Assembly (NCBI RefSeq): GCF_900091505.1
Contig: NZ_LT607409.1
Location: 3,286,001 to 3,350,000 of the forward strand
Direction of reading: 5' to 3'
Source: Micromonospora chokoriensis
Lineage (GTDB): Bacteria > Actinomycetota > Actinomycetes > Mycobacteriales > Micromonosporaceae
DNA length: 64,000 nucleotides
In this document: in pieces, positions 57,696 to 64,000 of the stretch
Layout: each line of letters begins with the position of its first letter
How positions within the stretch are numbered: position 1 is the stretch's first letter
Notes under the pieces: generated by a model
Told to the model about the DNA's origin: nothing
Seen by the model: only the letters and a program-made list of their open reading frames with translations
Databases searched by the model: none
Made by a program: the position numbers and the translations under genes

Positions 57696-58469
57696 GTGTT
57701 CGATGTCCAGCACTGGCTCGTGGCGTTGCCGCCGATCGCGGTCTACCTGCTGGTCGGCGGCGTGATCGGTGTGGAGAGCATGGGCGTCCCACTGCCCGGC
57801 GAGATCGTCCTGGTCAGCTCCGCCCTGCTCGCCGCCACCGGAGTGGTGGAACCCGAATGGGTGGCCAGCGCCGCAGCATTCGGCGCGATCGTCGGGGACT
57901 CCATCGGGTACGCGGTCGGCCGGCGCGGCGGTCGTCCGCTGCTCGCCCGGCTGGGCAGACGGTTCCCCAAGCACCTGGGCCCCGCACAGCTCGCCCGCGC
58001 CGAGCAGAGCTTCGCCCGGTTCGGCGTCTGGGCCGTCTTCTTCGGCAGGTTCGTGGCACTCCTGCGGATCCTGGCCGGGCCGCTCGCCGGAGCGCTACAC
58101 GTGCCGTACCGCCGCTTTCTGGTGGCGAACGCGGCCGGCGGCCTGGTCTGGGCCTTCGGCACGACGTACCTGCTGTACTCGGTCGGTCGCGCGGCCGAAC
58201 ACTGGTTGAAGGACATCTCCTGGGCCGGGCTGGTCCTCGCGGTGCTCGCCGGGCTGGGCAGCACCTGGTGGCTGCGCCGACGCGCGCACCGCGTCACGTC
58301 GGCCGAGGACGCCTCTGGTCTGGTCGCGGCCACGGTGGCTCAGTCGACCGCGGTGGGCGGTCAGTCGCTTACCGTCCCCGGCGGTCAGTCGGCCGCTGCG
58401 GTCGCCGGCGGTCAGTCGGCCGTTACGGACTCCGACGACGGTCCGGTCCGGGCGGGCAACGAGCACTGA
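57696..58469 (+). CDS. DedA-family membrane protein
   Basis: A 257-residue protein with about five hydrophobic helices. The DedA signatures are IGVESMGVPLPGEIVL near the N-terminus, GDSIGYAVGRRGGR and FFGRFVALLRILAGPLAG. DedA proteins flip or scramble lipid carriers. The last ~70 residues are a soluble tail with three GGQS repeats encoded by GGCGGTCAGTCG copies, probably strain-variable. AGGGGG precedes the GTG start. Confidence 0.92.
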   Translation: MFDVQHWLVALPPIAVYLLVGGVIGVESMGVPLPGEIVLVSSALLAATGVVEPEWVASAAAFGAIVGDSIGYAVGRRGGRPLLARLGRRFPKHLGPAQLARAEQSFARFGVWAVFFGRFVALLRILAGPLAGALHVPYRRFLVANAAGGLVWAFGTTYLLYSVGRAAEHWLKDISWAGLVLAVLAGLGSTWWLRRRAHRVTSAEDASGLVAATVAQSTAVGGQSLTVPGGQSAAAVAGGQSAVTDSDDGPVRAGNEH

Positions 58470-58483
58470 TCGCTGGACATGGT

Positions 58484-58518
58484 GAAGGGCCGGGCCCCGT
58501 GGTGGGGTCCGGCCCTTC
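58484..58518. terminator. Bidirectional terminator hairpin
   Basis: GAAGGGCCGGGCCCC (58484-58498) pairs with GGGGTCCGGCCCTTC (58504-58518), 15 bp with one G-T pair and a 5-base loop, between convergent dedA and the C39 peptidase. Confidence 0.8.
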
Positions 58519-58538
58519 GGTGTGCGTGTGCGTGTGGG

Positions 58539-59195
58539 TCAGTTGGTGGCGTAGCCGCGGGTGGCGATCCAGTCGGCGAGGTGCTCGACGGTGACGTGGT
58601 AGGAGGCCTGGTTGGGGTCGGCGGAGTCGGCGATGGTGACGGTGTTGCCGTTGTCGTGGTAGCCGACGACGCTGATGTAGTGCCCGCCCTCGTAGGAGTG
58701 GCTCACCCCGTCGGTGTCGGTGGTGGTGCCGGCGATGTTCGCGACCACGGCCCGGCCGTCGTCGACGGTGCGCACGATGTCGGCGCGCAGGGTGTCGGTC
58801 TGCTTGGCGTCGGCGTCCGGGTGGGAGATCTCCACCGACCGGTAGGCGTTCGTGCCGGTCTCCTTGTTCAGCACCGGGGTGATGTCGTTGATCGAGTTCG
58901 TGCCGGCCTCGGTGGTGCCCATCTCCTTGGCCATGGCGTCCACGTTGATGTCCTTACCCTGCACACTCAACGCGTTACGGGTCGCGGCGGGCCCGCAGTA
59001 GTAGAAGTTCGGCTGGGCTTCGTAGCGCACACCCAACTCCCGCTCACCGCTCTTGCGGTCGGTCTGGGTCTGCGTCGCGGGCTTGCTGGTGTTCGGGGCG
59101 GCGAAGGCGGTGGTGACGGGTCCGGCGATCGCGCCGCCGGTGAAGGCGAGGCCGGCGGCGGTCAGGGCGGTCTTCCGAATCAGATCGGTACGCAT
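58539..59195 (-). CDS. Secreted C39-family peptidase-like protein
   Basis: A 218-residue protein with a signal peptide (MRTDLIRKTALTAAGLAF, cleavage likely after AFA near residue 33). The papain-like C39 domain has its cysteine in NFYYCGPAATRNALS, histidine in EGGHYISVVGYHD and a downstream ADSAD. It acts outside the cell; the substrate is unknown. GGAG lies about nine bases before ATG 59195. Codon use and composition are somewhat less GC-extreme than in its neighbours. Confidence 0.86.
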   Translation of the reverse strand: MRTDLIRKTALTAAGLAFTGGAIAGPVTTAFAAPNTSKPATQTQTDRKSGERELGVRYEAQPNFYYCGPAATRNALSVQGKDINVDAMAKEMGTTEAGTNSINDITPVLNKETGTNAYRSVEISHPDADAKQTDTLRADIVRTVDDGRAVVANIAGTTTDTDGVSHSYEGGHYISVVGYHDNGNTVTIADSADPNQASYHVTVEHLADWIATRGYATN

Positions 59196-59660
59196 GATGG
59201 CGTGCTCCTCTGCTTCACTCTGCGGGGGATACCGCACGACACACGGGCGACGGCCATGCGGGAAAGCTCACCTGCCCGGCGACCCGGCGGGGCCGGCATC
59301 GGGAGACGGTGCAACCAGGTGGGGCAGCGGATCATTCCGCCGGGCTCCACGGCCCGTGCTGCTCGGCGGTGCGGGGGGTGTAACCCGGGCTGCCGGGCCG
59401 GTGTTCCCGGCTGCTGCCGCTCACCGCGACCCGGCGTCGCGGCCGTGCCAGGTATAACGACCCCGCCCGGCCCCCGATTCCGCCACCCGGGTGACCCCCA
59501 CCACCCGACAAACCTCGCACACCGGACAGCCCTCACCGGTCGACGGCGGCGCACCCGCCGTGATCCACTCGGGATCGGCGATATCGCGGTATCCGAGCGC
59601 CGGGGATACCCCGACTTCATGGAAACCGAGTGGATCATGCCGGTCTGCGCCGTTCGCGGC
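59196..59660. other. 465-base gap upstream of the C39 gene
   Basis: No gene is supported. Features seen are a possible minus-strand -10 (TATACC near 59455), the palindrome CACCCGGGTG (near 59487), and the inverted repeat GGTATCC/GGATACC (59588-59594 with 59104+500, i.e. 59604-59610) close to the end of the ABC permease gene. The last may be a terminator or operator. Confidence 0.35.
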
Positions 59661-60464
59661 TCAAACGTCTCGGCGGCGCAGTTGCCATGCGGCGAGCCCG
59701 AGCACGATCACGGTGTAGAGGCAGAACACGGCGAATCCGGTCCACGGGCCGAGGGTGAGAGGATCCTGGCGGACAGAGCTGACGGCTGTGCCAGCCGGTG
59801 TCGGCAGATACCGGTACGCCGCGTCGGACGCTGACTCCGGCAGCAGCCCGAGCACGAGCTGTGGCGCGAACAGCAGCCCGAACAGAGCCGAGATCCCGCC
59901 GGCGGTGTTGCGCAGCAGCGCACCCAGACCGAGGCCGAGCAGGCCCACTACGGTCAGGAACAGCGCGCTGCCGAGCACCGCCCGCACCACGCCGGGCTCG
60001 CCCAGGCCGATCTTCAGGTCCTCGGCGGACAGGATCGACTGGCCGGCGAGGAATGACGCCAGCACGGCCGGTACGGAGATCACAAGGGTGGTGAGCCCGA
60101 ACGCGATCACTTTGCCCCACAACATCGGCAGGCGACCGGGCACCGCCGCCAGGCTCACCCTGATCGATGCGGTCGCGTACTCGCCGGTGATGAACAGCAC
60201 GCCCAGGGCGCCGATCGCGAACTGCGCCAGTTGCACACCGGAGAGGCTGACCGCGACAGCGTCGAACGCGGCCGGATCCGCGGGCGGCCGGGCGACGCGC
60301 AACGTGGTGTACGCCAGCCCGACGCCGACCACGAGCACGACAGTGGCCAGCAGGCACCAGATCGTGGACGGCAGGGAGCGCAGCTTGATCCATTCGGATC
60401 GGATCACGCGCACCTGAGTGATGCGCTGCTCGCCGACGTACGCGGGAAAGGTGACGGTGGTCAT
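59661..60464 (-). CDS. ABC transporter permease
   Basis: A 267-residue protein with six hydrophobic helices and the ABC-2-type N-terminus VRVIRSEWIKLRSLPST. TGEYATASIRVSLAAVPGR is typical of bacitracin/lantibiotic-type exporters of actinomycetes. It overlaps the ATPase gene by four bases (ATGA) and is the membrane half of that exporter. Confidence 0.9.
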   Translation of the reverse strand: MTTVTFPAYVGEQRITQVRVIRSEWIKLRSLPSTIWCLLATVVLVVGVGLAYTTLRVARPPADPAAFDAVAVSLSGVQLAQFAIGALGVLFITGEYATASIRVSLAAVPGRLPMLWGKVIAFGLTTLVISVPAVLASFLAGQSILSAEDLKIGLGEPGVVRAVLGSALFLTVVGLLGLGLGALLRNTAGGISALFGLLFAPQLVLGLLPESASDAAYRYLPTPAGTAVSSVRQDPLTLGPWTGFAVFCLYTVIVLGLAAWQLRRRDV

Positions 60465-61381
60465 GGCGTCGCTCCAACGGTGTTCGCGCGGTGCTCGACC
60501 GCGTCGCGGGTGAGATCGATGAAGACTTCCTCCAGCGAGGCCTGCTGGGCGGTGAGCTCAAGCAGTGTGATGCCGGCGGCACCGGCGGCCGTACCGATCT
60601 GGTCGGTCGTCAACCCCGACACCGTCAGCGTGTTGTCCCGGTCGAACGAGACCTCGGTGTCAGGCCCGGACAAGCGGGCCGCGAGCGCGTCCGGATGGGT
60701 GGTGCGCACCCGGACCACGCTGCGGCTACCTGCCCGGACGAGCTCCGCCACACTGGTATCGGCGATCAGCCGGCCCCTGCCGATGACGACGAGGTGCTGG
60801 GCGGTGAGCGCCATTTCGCTCATCAGGTGCGATGAGACGAAAACCGTTCGGCCTTCGGCGGCGAGGCCCTGCAACAGCGCGCGCACCCAACGGATGCCGT
60901 CGGTGTCGAGCCCGTTGAGCGGCTCGTCGAGGATGACCGTGTGCGGGTCGCCCAGCATGGCCGTCGCGATGCCGAGCCGCTGCCCCATCCCGAGTGAGAA
61001 CGTGCCGGCCCGCCGCCGCGCCACGCCGGCCAAGCCGACCGCCTCGATCACCTCGTCGACGCGTGAGCGGCGGATGCCGCTTGTGCGGGCCAGCGCCAAC
61101 AGGTGGTGGTACGCGCTGCGGCCCGGGTGGATCGAGCGGGCCTCCAGCAGCGCGCCGACCTCACGCAGCGGCGAGGTGTGCGCCCGGTACGGCTCTCCGT
61201 TCACCAGCGCCGAACCGCTCGTCGGCGCGTCCAGCCCGAGGAGCATCCGCATCGTGGTGGACTTGCCGGCGCCGTTCGGTCCGAGGAAACCGGTCACCAT
61301 CCCCGGGTTGACGGTAAAAGTCAGCCCGTCGACGGCGAGTTTGTCGCCGTACCGTTTCGTCAGCTCCCGTACCTCGATCAT
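60461..61381 (-). CDS. ABC transporter ATP-binding protein
   Basis: A 306-residue ATPase. Walker A is GPNGAGKST, signature FSLGMGQRL and Walker B TVILDEPLNGLD; the C-terminal ~80 residues are the extra domain of drug/lantibiotic exporters. GAGGAG precedes the ATG. A divergent two-component system lies 158 bases away and probably controls it. Confidence 0.93.
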   Translation of the reverse strand: MIEVRELTKRYGDKLAVDGLTFTVNPGMVTGFLGPNGAGKSTTMRMLLGLDAPTSGSALVNGEPYRAHTSPLREVGALLEARSIHPGRSAYHHLLALARTSGIRRSRVDEVIEAVGLAGVARRRAGTFSLGMGQRLGIATAMLGDPHTVILDEPLNGLDTDGIRWVRALLQGLAAEGRTVFVSSHLMSEMALTAQHLVVIGRGRLIADTSVAELVRAGSRSVVRVRTTHPDALAARLSGPDTEVSFDRDNTLTVSGLTTDQIGTAAGAAGITLLELTAQQASLEEVFIDLTRDAVEHRANTVGATP

Positions 61382-61539
61382 CGTCTTTGCTCCTCACCTC
61401 GTCCGACTGGCGTTTACGCTGCCAGCGCACGACGGCGCGGTAAGTGTGGCGGCCAGCCGGACCGCCCTGGGGTTTTCCCCACCCCTGACGGTGGGTCTGC
61501 CCGATGGTCGGCCGACGCCGGGATATCTAGCGTGAAGAC
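61382..61539. promoter_or_regulatory. Divergent promoter region of ABC exporter and two-component system
   Basis: The dyad CTGGC-N9-GCCAG (61407-61411 with 61421-61425) lies close to the ABC start and could bind the response regulator. TAGCGT (61528-61533) lies six bases before the kinase ATG at 61540, suggesting a leaderless transcript. Confidence 0.5.
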
Positions 61540-62832
61540 ATGACCTCAGCGGGAGCGGGAGCGATGCCGGACGAGCGGGCCACCGGACCGCTCGCCGTGC
61601 TGCGCCCGCTGTCGTCGGCGCGCACCTGGCAGGCGACCTTCCACGTGCTGGCGGGGATGGTCCTCGCAGCCACCACGGGCACGGTGGTATGGCTCGTGGG
61701 CGTGCTGTGGTGGGCCGCCGTGGACAGCCTCGTCGAAGGTCCGACCGGTCACCGGCTGCTCCCAGTGGTGTACGTGGTCGTCGCCGTCCTGAGCCCGCTG
61801 GCGCTGCCGGCGTGCGCGCGGTTCGTCAGCGCGCTGCAACGGGAACGGTTCCGTGCCCTCCTCGGTGTCGAGATAGCCGCGCCGAAACACGACCCTGGCA
61901 CCGGCTGGCACCGGATCTACCAGCCGTGGACCCTCGGAACCACCTGGCGCCAACTCGCCTACCACCTGCTCGCCCCACTGCTGGGCGGCCTCGGCGGGGT
62001 GATCGTCGTGCTCTGCTGGTCGGCGCTCCCGCTCGCCGCCCTGTTGGCCGAGCGTGTGTCCGGGGTGGGGTACGGCCTGTGGTTCGGCGGCGCCACAGCC
62101 CTGCTGCTCGCCGCGCCGTGGGTCGCGCGCGGCATCGCCAGGGCCGACACGGCCGCGGCTCGACGCCTGCTCGGGCGCAGCCACGCCGAGGAACTTGCCG
62201 AGCGGGTCGAGTCGCTGGCGCTCAGCCGAGCCGACCTGGTCGAGGCCGCCGATACCGAACGGCGCCGGATCGAGAGGGACCTGCACGACGGTGTGCAACA
62301 GCGCCTCGTCTCCCTGGCGATGAACCTGGGCATGGCCCGCGCCGCCTTCGTCGACCAGCCGCCGGAGATTCTGGGGGTCGTCGCCGCGGCCCACGACGAG
62401 GCCACCGCCGCGCTGGCCGAACTGCGCGACTTCGTTCGCGGCCTGCATCCGGCCGTCCTCAACGACCGAGGGCTCGACGCGGCGCTCTCGGGCATCGTCG
62501 CGAGGGCGCCCCTGCCGGTGAAACTGCACGTGGACGTCGCGCCACGCTGCTCACCGAGCGTCGAAGCGATCGCGTATTTCGCCGTGTCCGAAGCGCTGAC
62601 GAACGTTGCCAAACACGCGGACGCGAGCCGGGCCGAGGTCGTGGCGGAGCGCGTCGGCGACCGGTTGATCGTCACGATCACCGACGACGGCCGCGGCGGC
62701 GCGTCGGTCGACGGCGCCGGCACCGGCCTGCGCGGCCTGGCGCAGCGGGCAGCGGCGTTCGACGGCAGCCTGACCGTGGTGAGCCCGCCCAGCGGGCCCA
62801 CAACCGTTACCGTTTATCTCCCATGCGAATAG
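61540..62832 (+). CDS. NarL-type sensor histidine kinase
   Basis: A 430-residue kinase with four hydrophobic helices (to about residue 205), a HisKA_3 domain with phospho-acceptor motif RRRIERDLHDGVQQRL and a HATPase domain (AVSEALTNVAKHADAS, TDDGRGGASVDGAGTGLRG). The input signal is unknown, but helices without a sensor domain are typical of kinases watching cell-envelope stress through the neighbouring exporter. It overlaps the regulator gene by 10 bases. Confidence 0.93.
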   Translation: MTSAGAGAMPDERATGPLAVLRPLSSARTWQATFHVLAGMVLAATTGTVVWLVGVLWWAAVDSLVEGPTGHRLLPVVYVVVAVLSPLALPACARFVSALQRERFRALLGVEIAAPKHDPGTGWHRIYQPWTLGTTWRQLAYHLLAPLLGGLGGVIVVLCWSALPLAALLAERVSGVGYGLWFGGATALLLAAPWVARGIARADTAAARRLLGRSHAEELAERVESLALSRADLVEAADTERRRIERDLHDGVQQRLVSLAMNLGMARAAFVDQPPEILGVVAAAHDEATAALAELRDFVRGLHPAVLNDRGLDAALSGIVARAPLPVKLHVDVAPRCSPSVEAIAYFAVSEALTNVAKHADASRAEVVAERVGDRLIVTITDDGRGGASVDGAGTGLRGLAQRAAAFDGSLTVVSPPSGPTTVTVYLPCE

Positions 62833-63461
62833 TGTTAGCCGAAGACTCGGTCCTGCTGCGGGCCGGTCTCACCAAGCTGCTCACCGACGGTGGCTTCGAG
62901 GTTGTCGCCGCGGTGCCCGACGCCGACCAGCTGCTGACCGCCGTCGACACGCACCGGCCCGACGTCGTGGTGGTCGACGTGCGGATGCCCCCGACCCACA
63001 CCGACGAGGGCATCCGGGCCGCGCTCGTCATCCGGCGGCAACACCCGACGATCGCTGTGTGCGTGCTCTCGCAGTACGTGGAGGAACGGTACGCCACCGA
63101 TCTTCTCTCGGTCGCGACCAGCGGGGTCGGTTACCTGCTCAAAGACCGGGTGGCGCAGGTGTCGGACTTTCTCGACGCCCTGCGGCGGGTGGCCGCCGGC
63201 GGCACCGTGCTGGACCCCGAGGTTGTCGCCCAACTGCTGGTGCGTCGCAACGACCCGATGCAGCGCCTCACACCGCGCGAGCAGCACGTGCTGCGGCTCA
63301 TGGCGGAGGGTCGGTCCAACACCGGCATCACTGAGGCACTGAAGGTCAGCCACAGCGCTGTCGAGAAGTACGTGGGCAACATCTTCACCAAACTCGACCT
63401 ACCGCCCACCGACACGGACCACCGCCGGGTGCTGGCCGTGCTCAAGTACCTCGGCACCTAG
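62823..63461 (+). CDS. NarL/LuxR-type response regulator
   Basis: A 212-residue regulator. The receiver domain has the acidic pair ED near residue 8, the phospho-acceptor in VVVVDVRMPP and the lysine in YLLKDRVAQ; the LuxR HTH is LTPREQHVLRLMAEGRSNTG through VEKYVGNIFTKLDL. ATG 62823 overlaps the kinase end. It most likely controls the divergent ABC exporter. Confidence 0.95.
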   Translation: MRIVLAEDSVLLRAGLTKLLTDGGFEVVAAVPDADQLLTAVDTHRPDVVVVDVRMPPTHTDEGIRAALVIRRQHPTIAVCVLSQYVEERYATDLLSVATSGVGYLLKDRVAQVSDFLDALRRVAAGGTVLDPEVVAQLLVRRNDPMQRLTPREQHVLRLMAEGRSNTGITEALKVSHSAVEKYVGNIFTKLDLPPTDTDHRRVLAVLKYLGT

Positions 63462-63535
63462 GCCGACGTTGACCCAGCGCTCTTCTGTCTTCGACCTGCC
63501 CGGCCGCTGCGTCCATTGTCGCCAGGGACGGCTGG

Positions 63536-63724
63536 TCAGGCCGGGTCGGCGGGTTTTGCGGCGTCGCTGGCCTGGGCGTGCCGTTCCAGCAGTCGCTGCC
63601 GGATCTCCTCGGGGGTGTACGCGCGTCGGCGTCGTTCGGCCCGCGCGATGACCACGCCGGAGGCTGCGACGCCGGCGAGGCCGGCCAACCCGAGAACCTT
63701 CCACCACCGCATTCGTTGCGCCAT
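63536..63724 (-). CDS. Small single-helix membrane protein
   Basis: A 62-residue protein with one hydrophobic helix (VLGLAGLAGVAASGVVIA, residues 10-27) followed by a basic stretch and RAYTPEEIRQRLLERHAQ. I recognise it only as a conserved-looking actinobacterial small protein. TAGCCT on the minus strand (63736-63731) ends six bases before its ATG, indicating a leaderless start. Confidence 0.7.
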   Translation of the reverse strand: MAQRMRWWKVLGLAGLAGVAASGVVIARAERRRRAYTPEEIRQRLLERHAQASDAAKPADPA

Positions 63725-63729
63725 CGGCC

Positions 63730-63736
63730 TAGGCTA
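63730..63736. promoter_or_regulatory. Overlapping divergent -10 boxes
   Basis: TAGGCTA contains TAGGCT on the plus strand (eight bases before ATG 63744) and TAGCCT on the minus strand (six bases before ATG 63724). Two -10 boxes share five base pairs in a 19-bp divergent gap, so the two polymerases could not bind together. Confidence 0.45.
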
Positions 63737-63743
63737 GACCCTC

Positions 63744-64000
63744 ATGAGCATCAGCCTGGATGAGGCCGTGGAGTTGACCCGCACCGGCGACGTGTGGGTG
63801 TTCCGGGGTCGCAGCGTGCCGGACCGGGCGATCCAGTTCACCACCAACAGCCCGGTCAACCACGTTGGCATGGCGGTGGTGCTGGACGACATGCCGCCGT
63901 TGATGTGGCATGCGGAGTTGGGCAGGTCGTTGCCGGACCTGTGGTCGGGTACGCACCAGCGTGGCGTCCAGTTGCACGACCTGCGGGACGCGGTCTGCGT
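63744..64000 (+). CDS. Permuted papain-like (YiiX/DUF830-type) protein, cut by window end
   Basis: The frame is open from ATG 63744 to the last base, 85 codons. GDVWVFRGRSVPDRAIQ, NHVGMAVVLDDMPPLMWHAE and HQRGVQLHDLRDAV resemble the permuted NlpC/P60-like cysteine peptidase or amidase group, where the HVG histidine is part of the active site. The rest, including the expected cysteine, lies outside the window. A -10-like box eight bases upstream suggests leaderless expression. Confidence 0.7.
   Translation, partial: MSISLDEAVELTRTGDVWVFRGRSVPDRAIQFTTNSPVNHVGMAVVLDDMPPLMWHAELGRSLPDLWSGTHQRGVQLHDLRDAVC

Overview
The window is very GC-rich actinobacterial chromosome. Gene content and order point to the family Micromonosporaceae (Micromonospora/Salinispora-like). 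The signs are a YvcK-WhiA end, gapA-pgk-tpiA-secG, RbpA, OpcA beside zwf, a SufR-led suf operon, a conservon, and DUF397/DUF5753 regulators. This placement is inferred from gene families and neighbourhoods, not from an alignment. I found no rRNA, tRNA, CRISPR array, transposase or integrase.

Layout. Bases 1-5.5 kb carry the end of yvcK, whiA, the lower-glycolysis operon gapA-pgk-tpiA-secG closed by a clear terminator, and rbpA. Bases 5.5-14 kb (minus strand) hold tkt-tal-pgi-zwf-opcA-pgl, the pentose-phosphate operon. From 14.3 to 18.2 kb lie the haem genes ctaB and ctaA, flanking an unusually AT-rich, palindrome-rich segment, a small conserved protein and an ATP-grasp enzyme. From 18.3 to 25.2 kb is the iron-sulfur operon sufR-sufB-sufD-Rieske-sufC-sufS-sufU-sufT. 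From 25.4 to 39.9 kb are single genes and small units: a DinB-like protein behind a 20-bp palindrome, a LysE exporter, an acVLRF1 release factor, a LysR/MFS pair, a zinc metallopeptidase, an ABC-F protein, a shortened CadD-like gene, a crotonase, an ABC exporter and a DUF6493 protein.

From 39.9 to 43.6 kb (minus strand) is the most interesting region. A membrane protein with a Gly/Ser tail ending in three spaced cysteines is translationally coupled to a DUF692/MNIO oxidase and a small partner protein, then to an SDR and a Mug glycosylase. This looks like a peptide- or protein-modification cassette. Next come acnR, a nitrilase-family hydrolase, a HAD phosphatase, a RIO kinase, a four-gene conservon (47.9-52.0 kb), and a scarred stretch (52.0-54.5 kb) with a broken ECF sigma gene, two regulators truncated head to head and a vapBC pair. 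Aconitase follows, with an operator matching the one at acnR, then DedA, a secreted C39 peptidase, an ABC exporter beside its likely two-component system, and a papain-like protein cut by the window end.

Two themes recur. First, three gene junctions (gapA/pgk, tal/pgi, sufU/sufT) look like former ATGA/GTGA stop-start overlaps split by short GC-rich elements, with the overlap itself duplicated. Second, many genes have a TANNNT box 6-8 bases before the start codon, as expected for leaderless transcripts.
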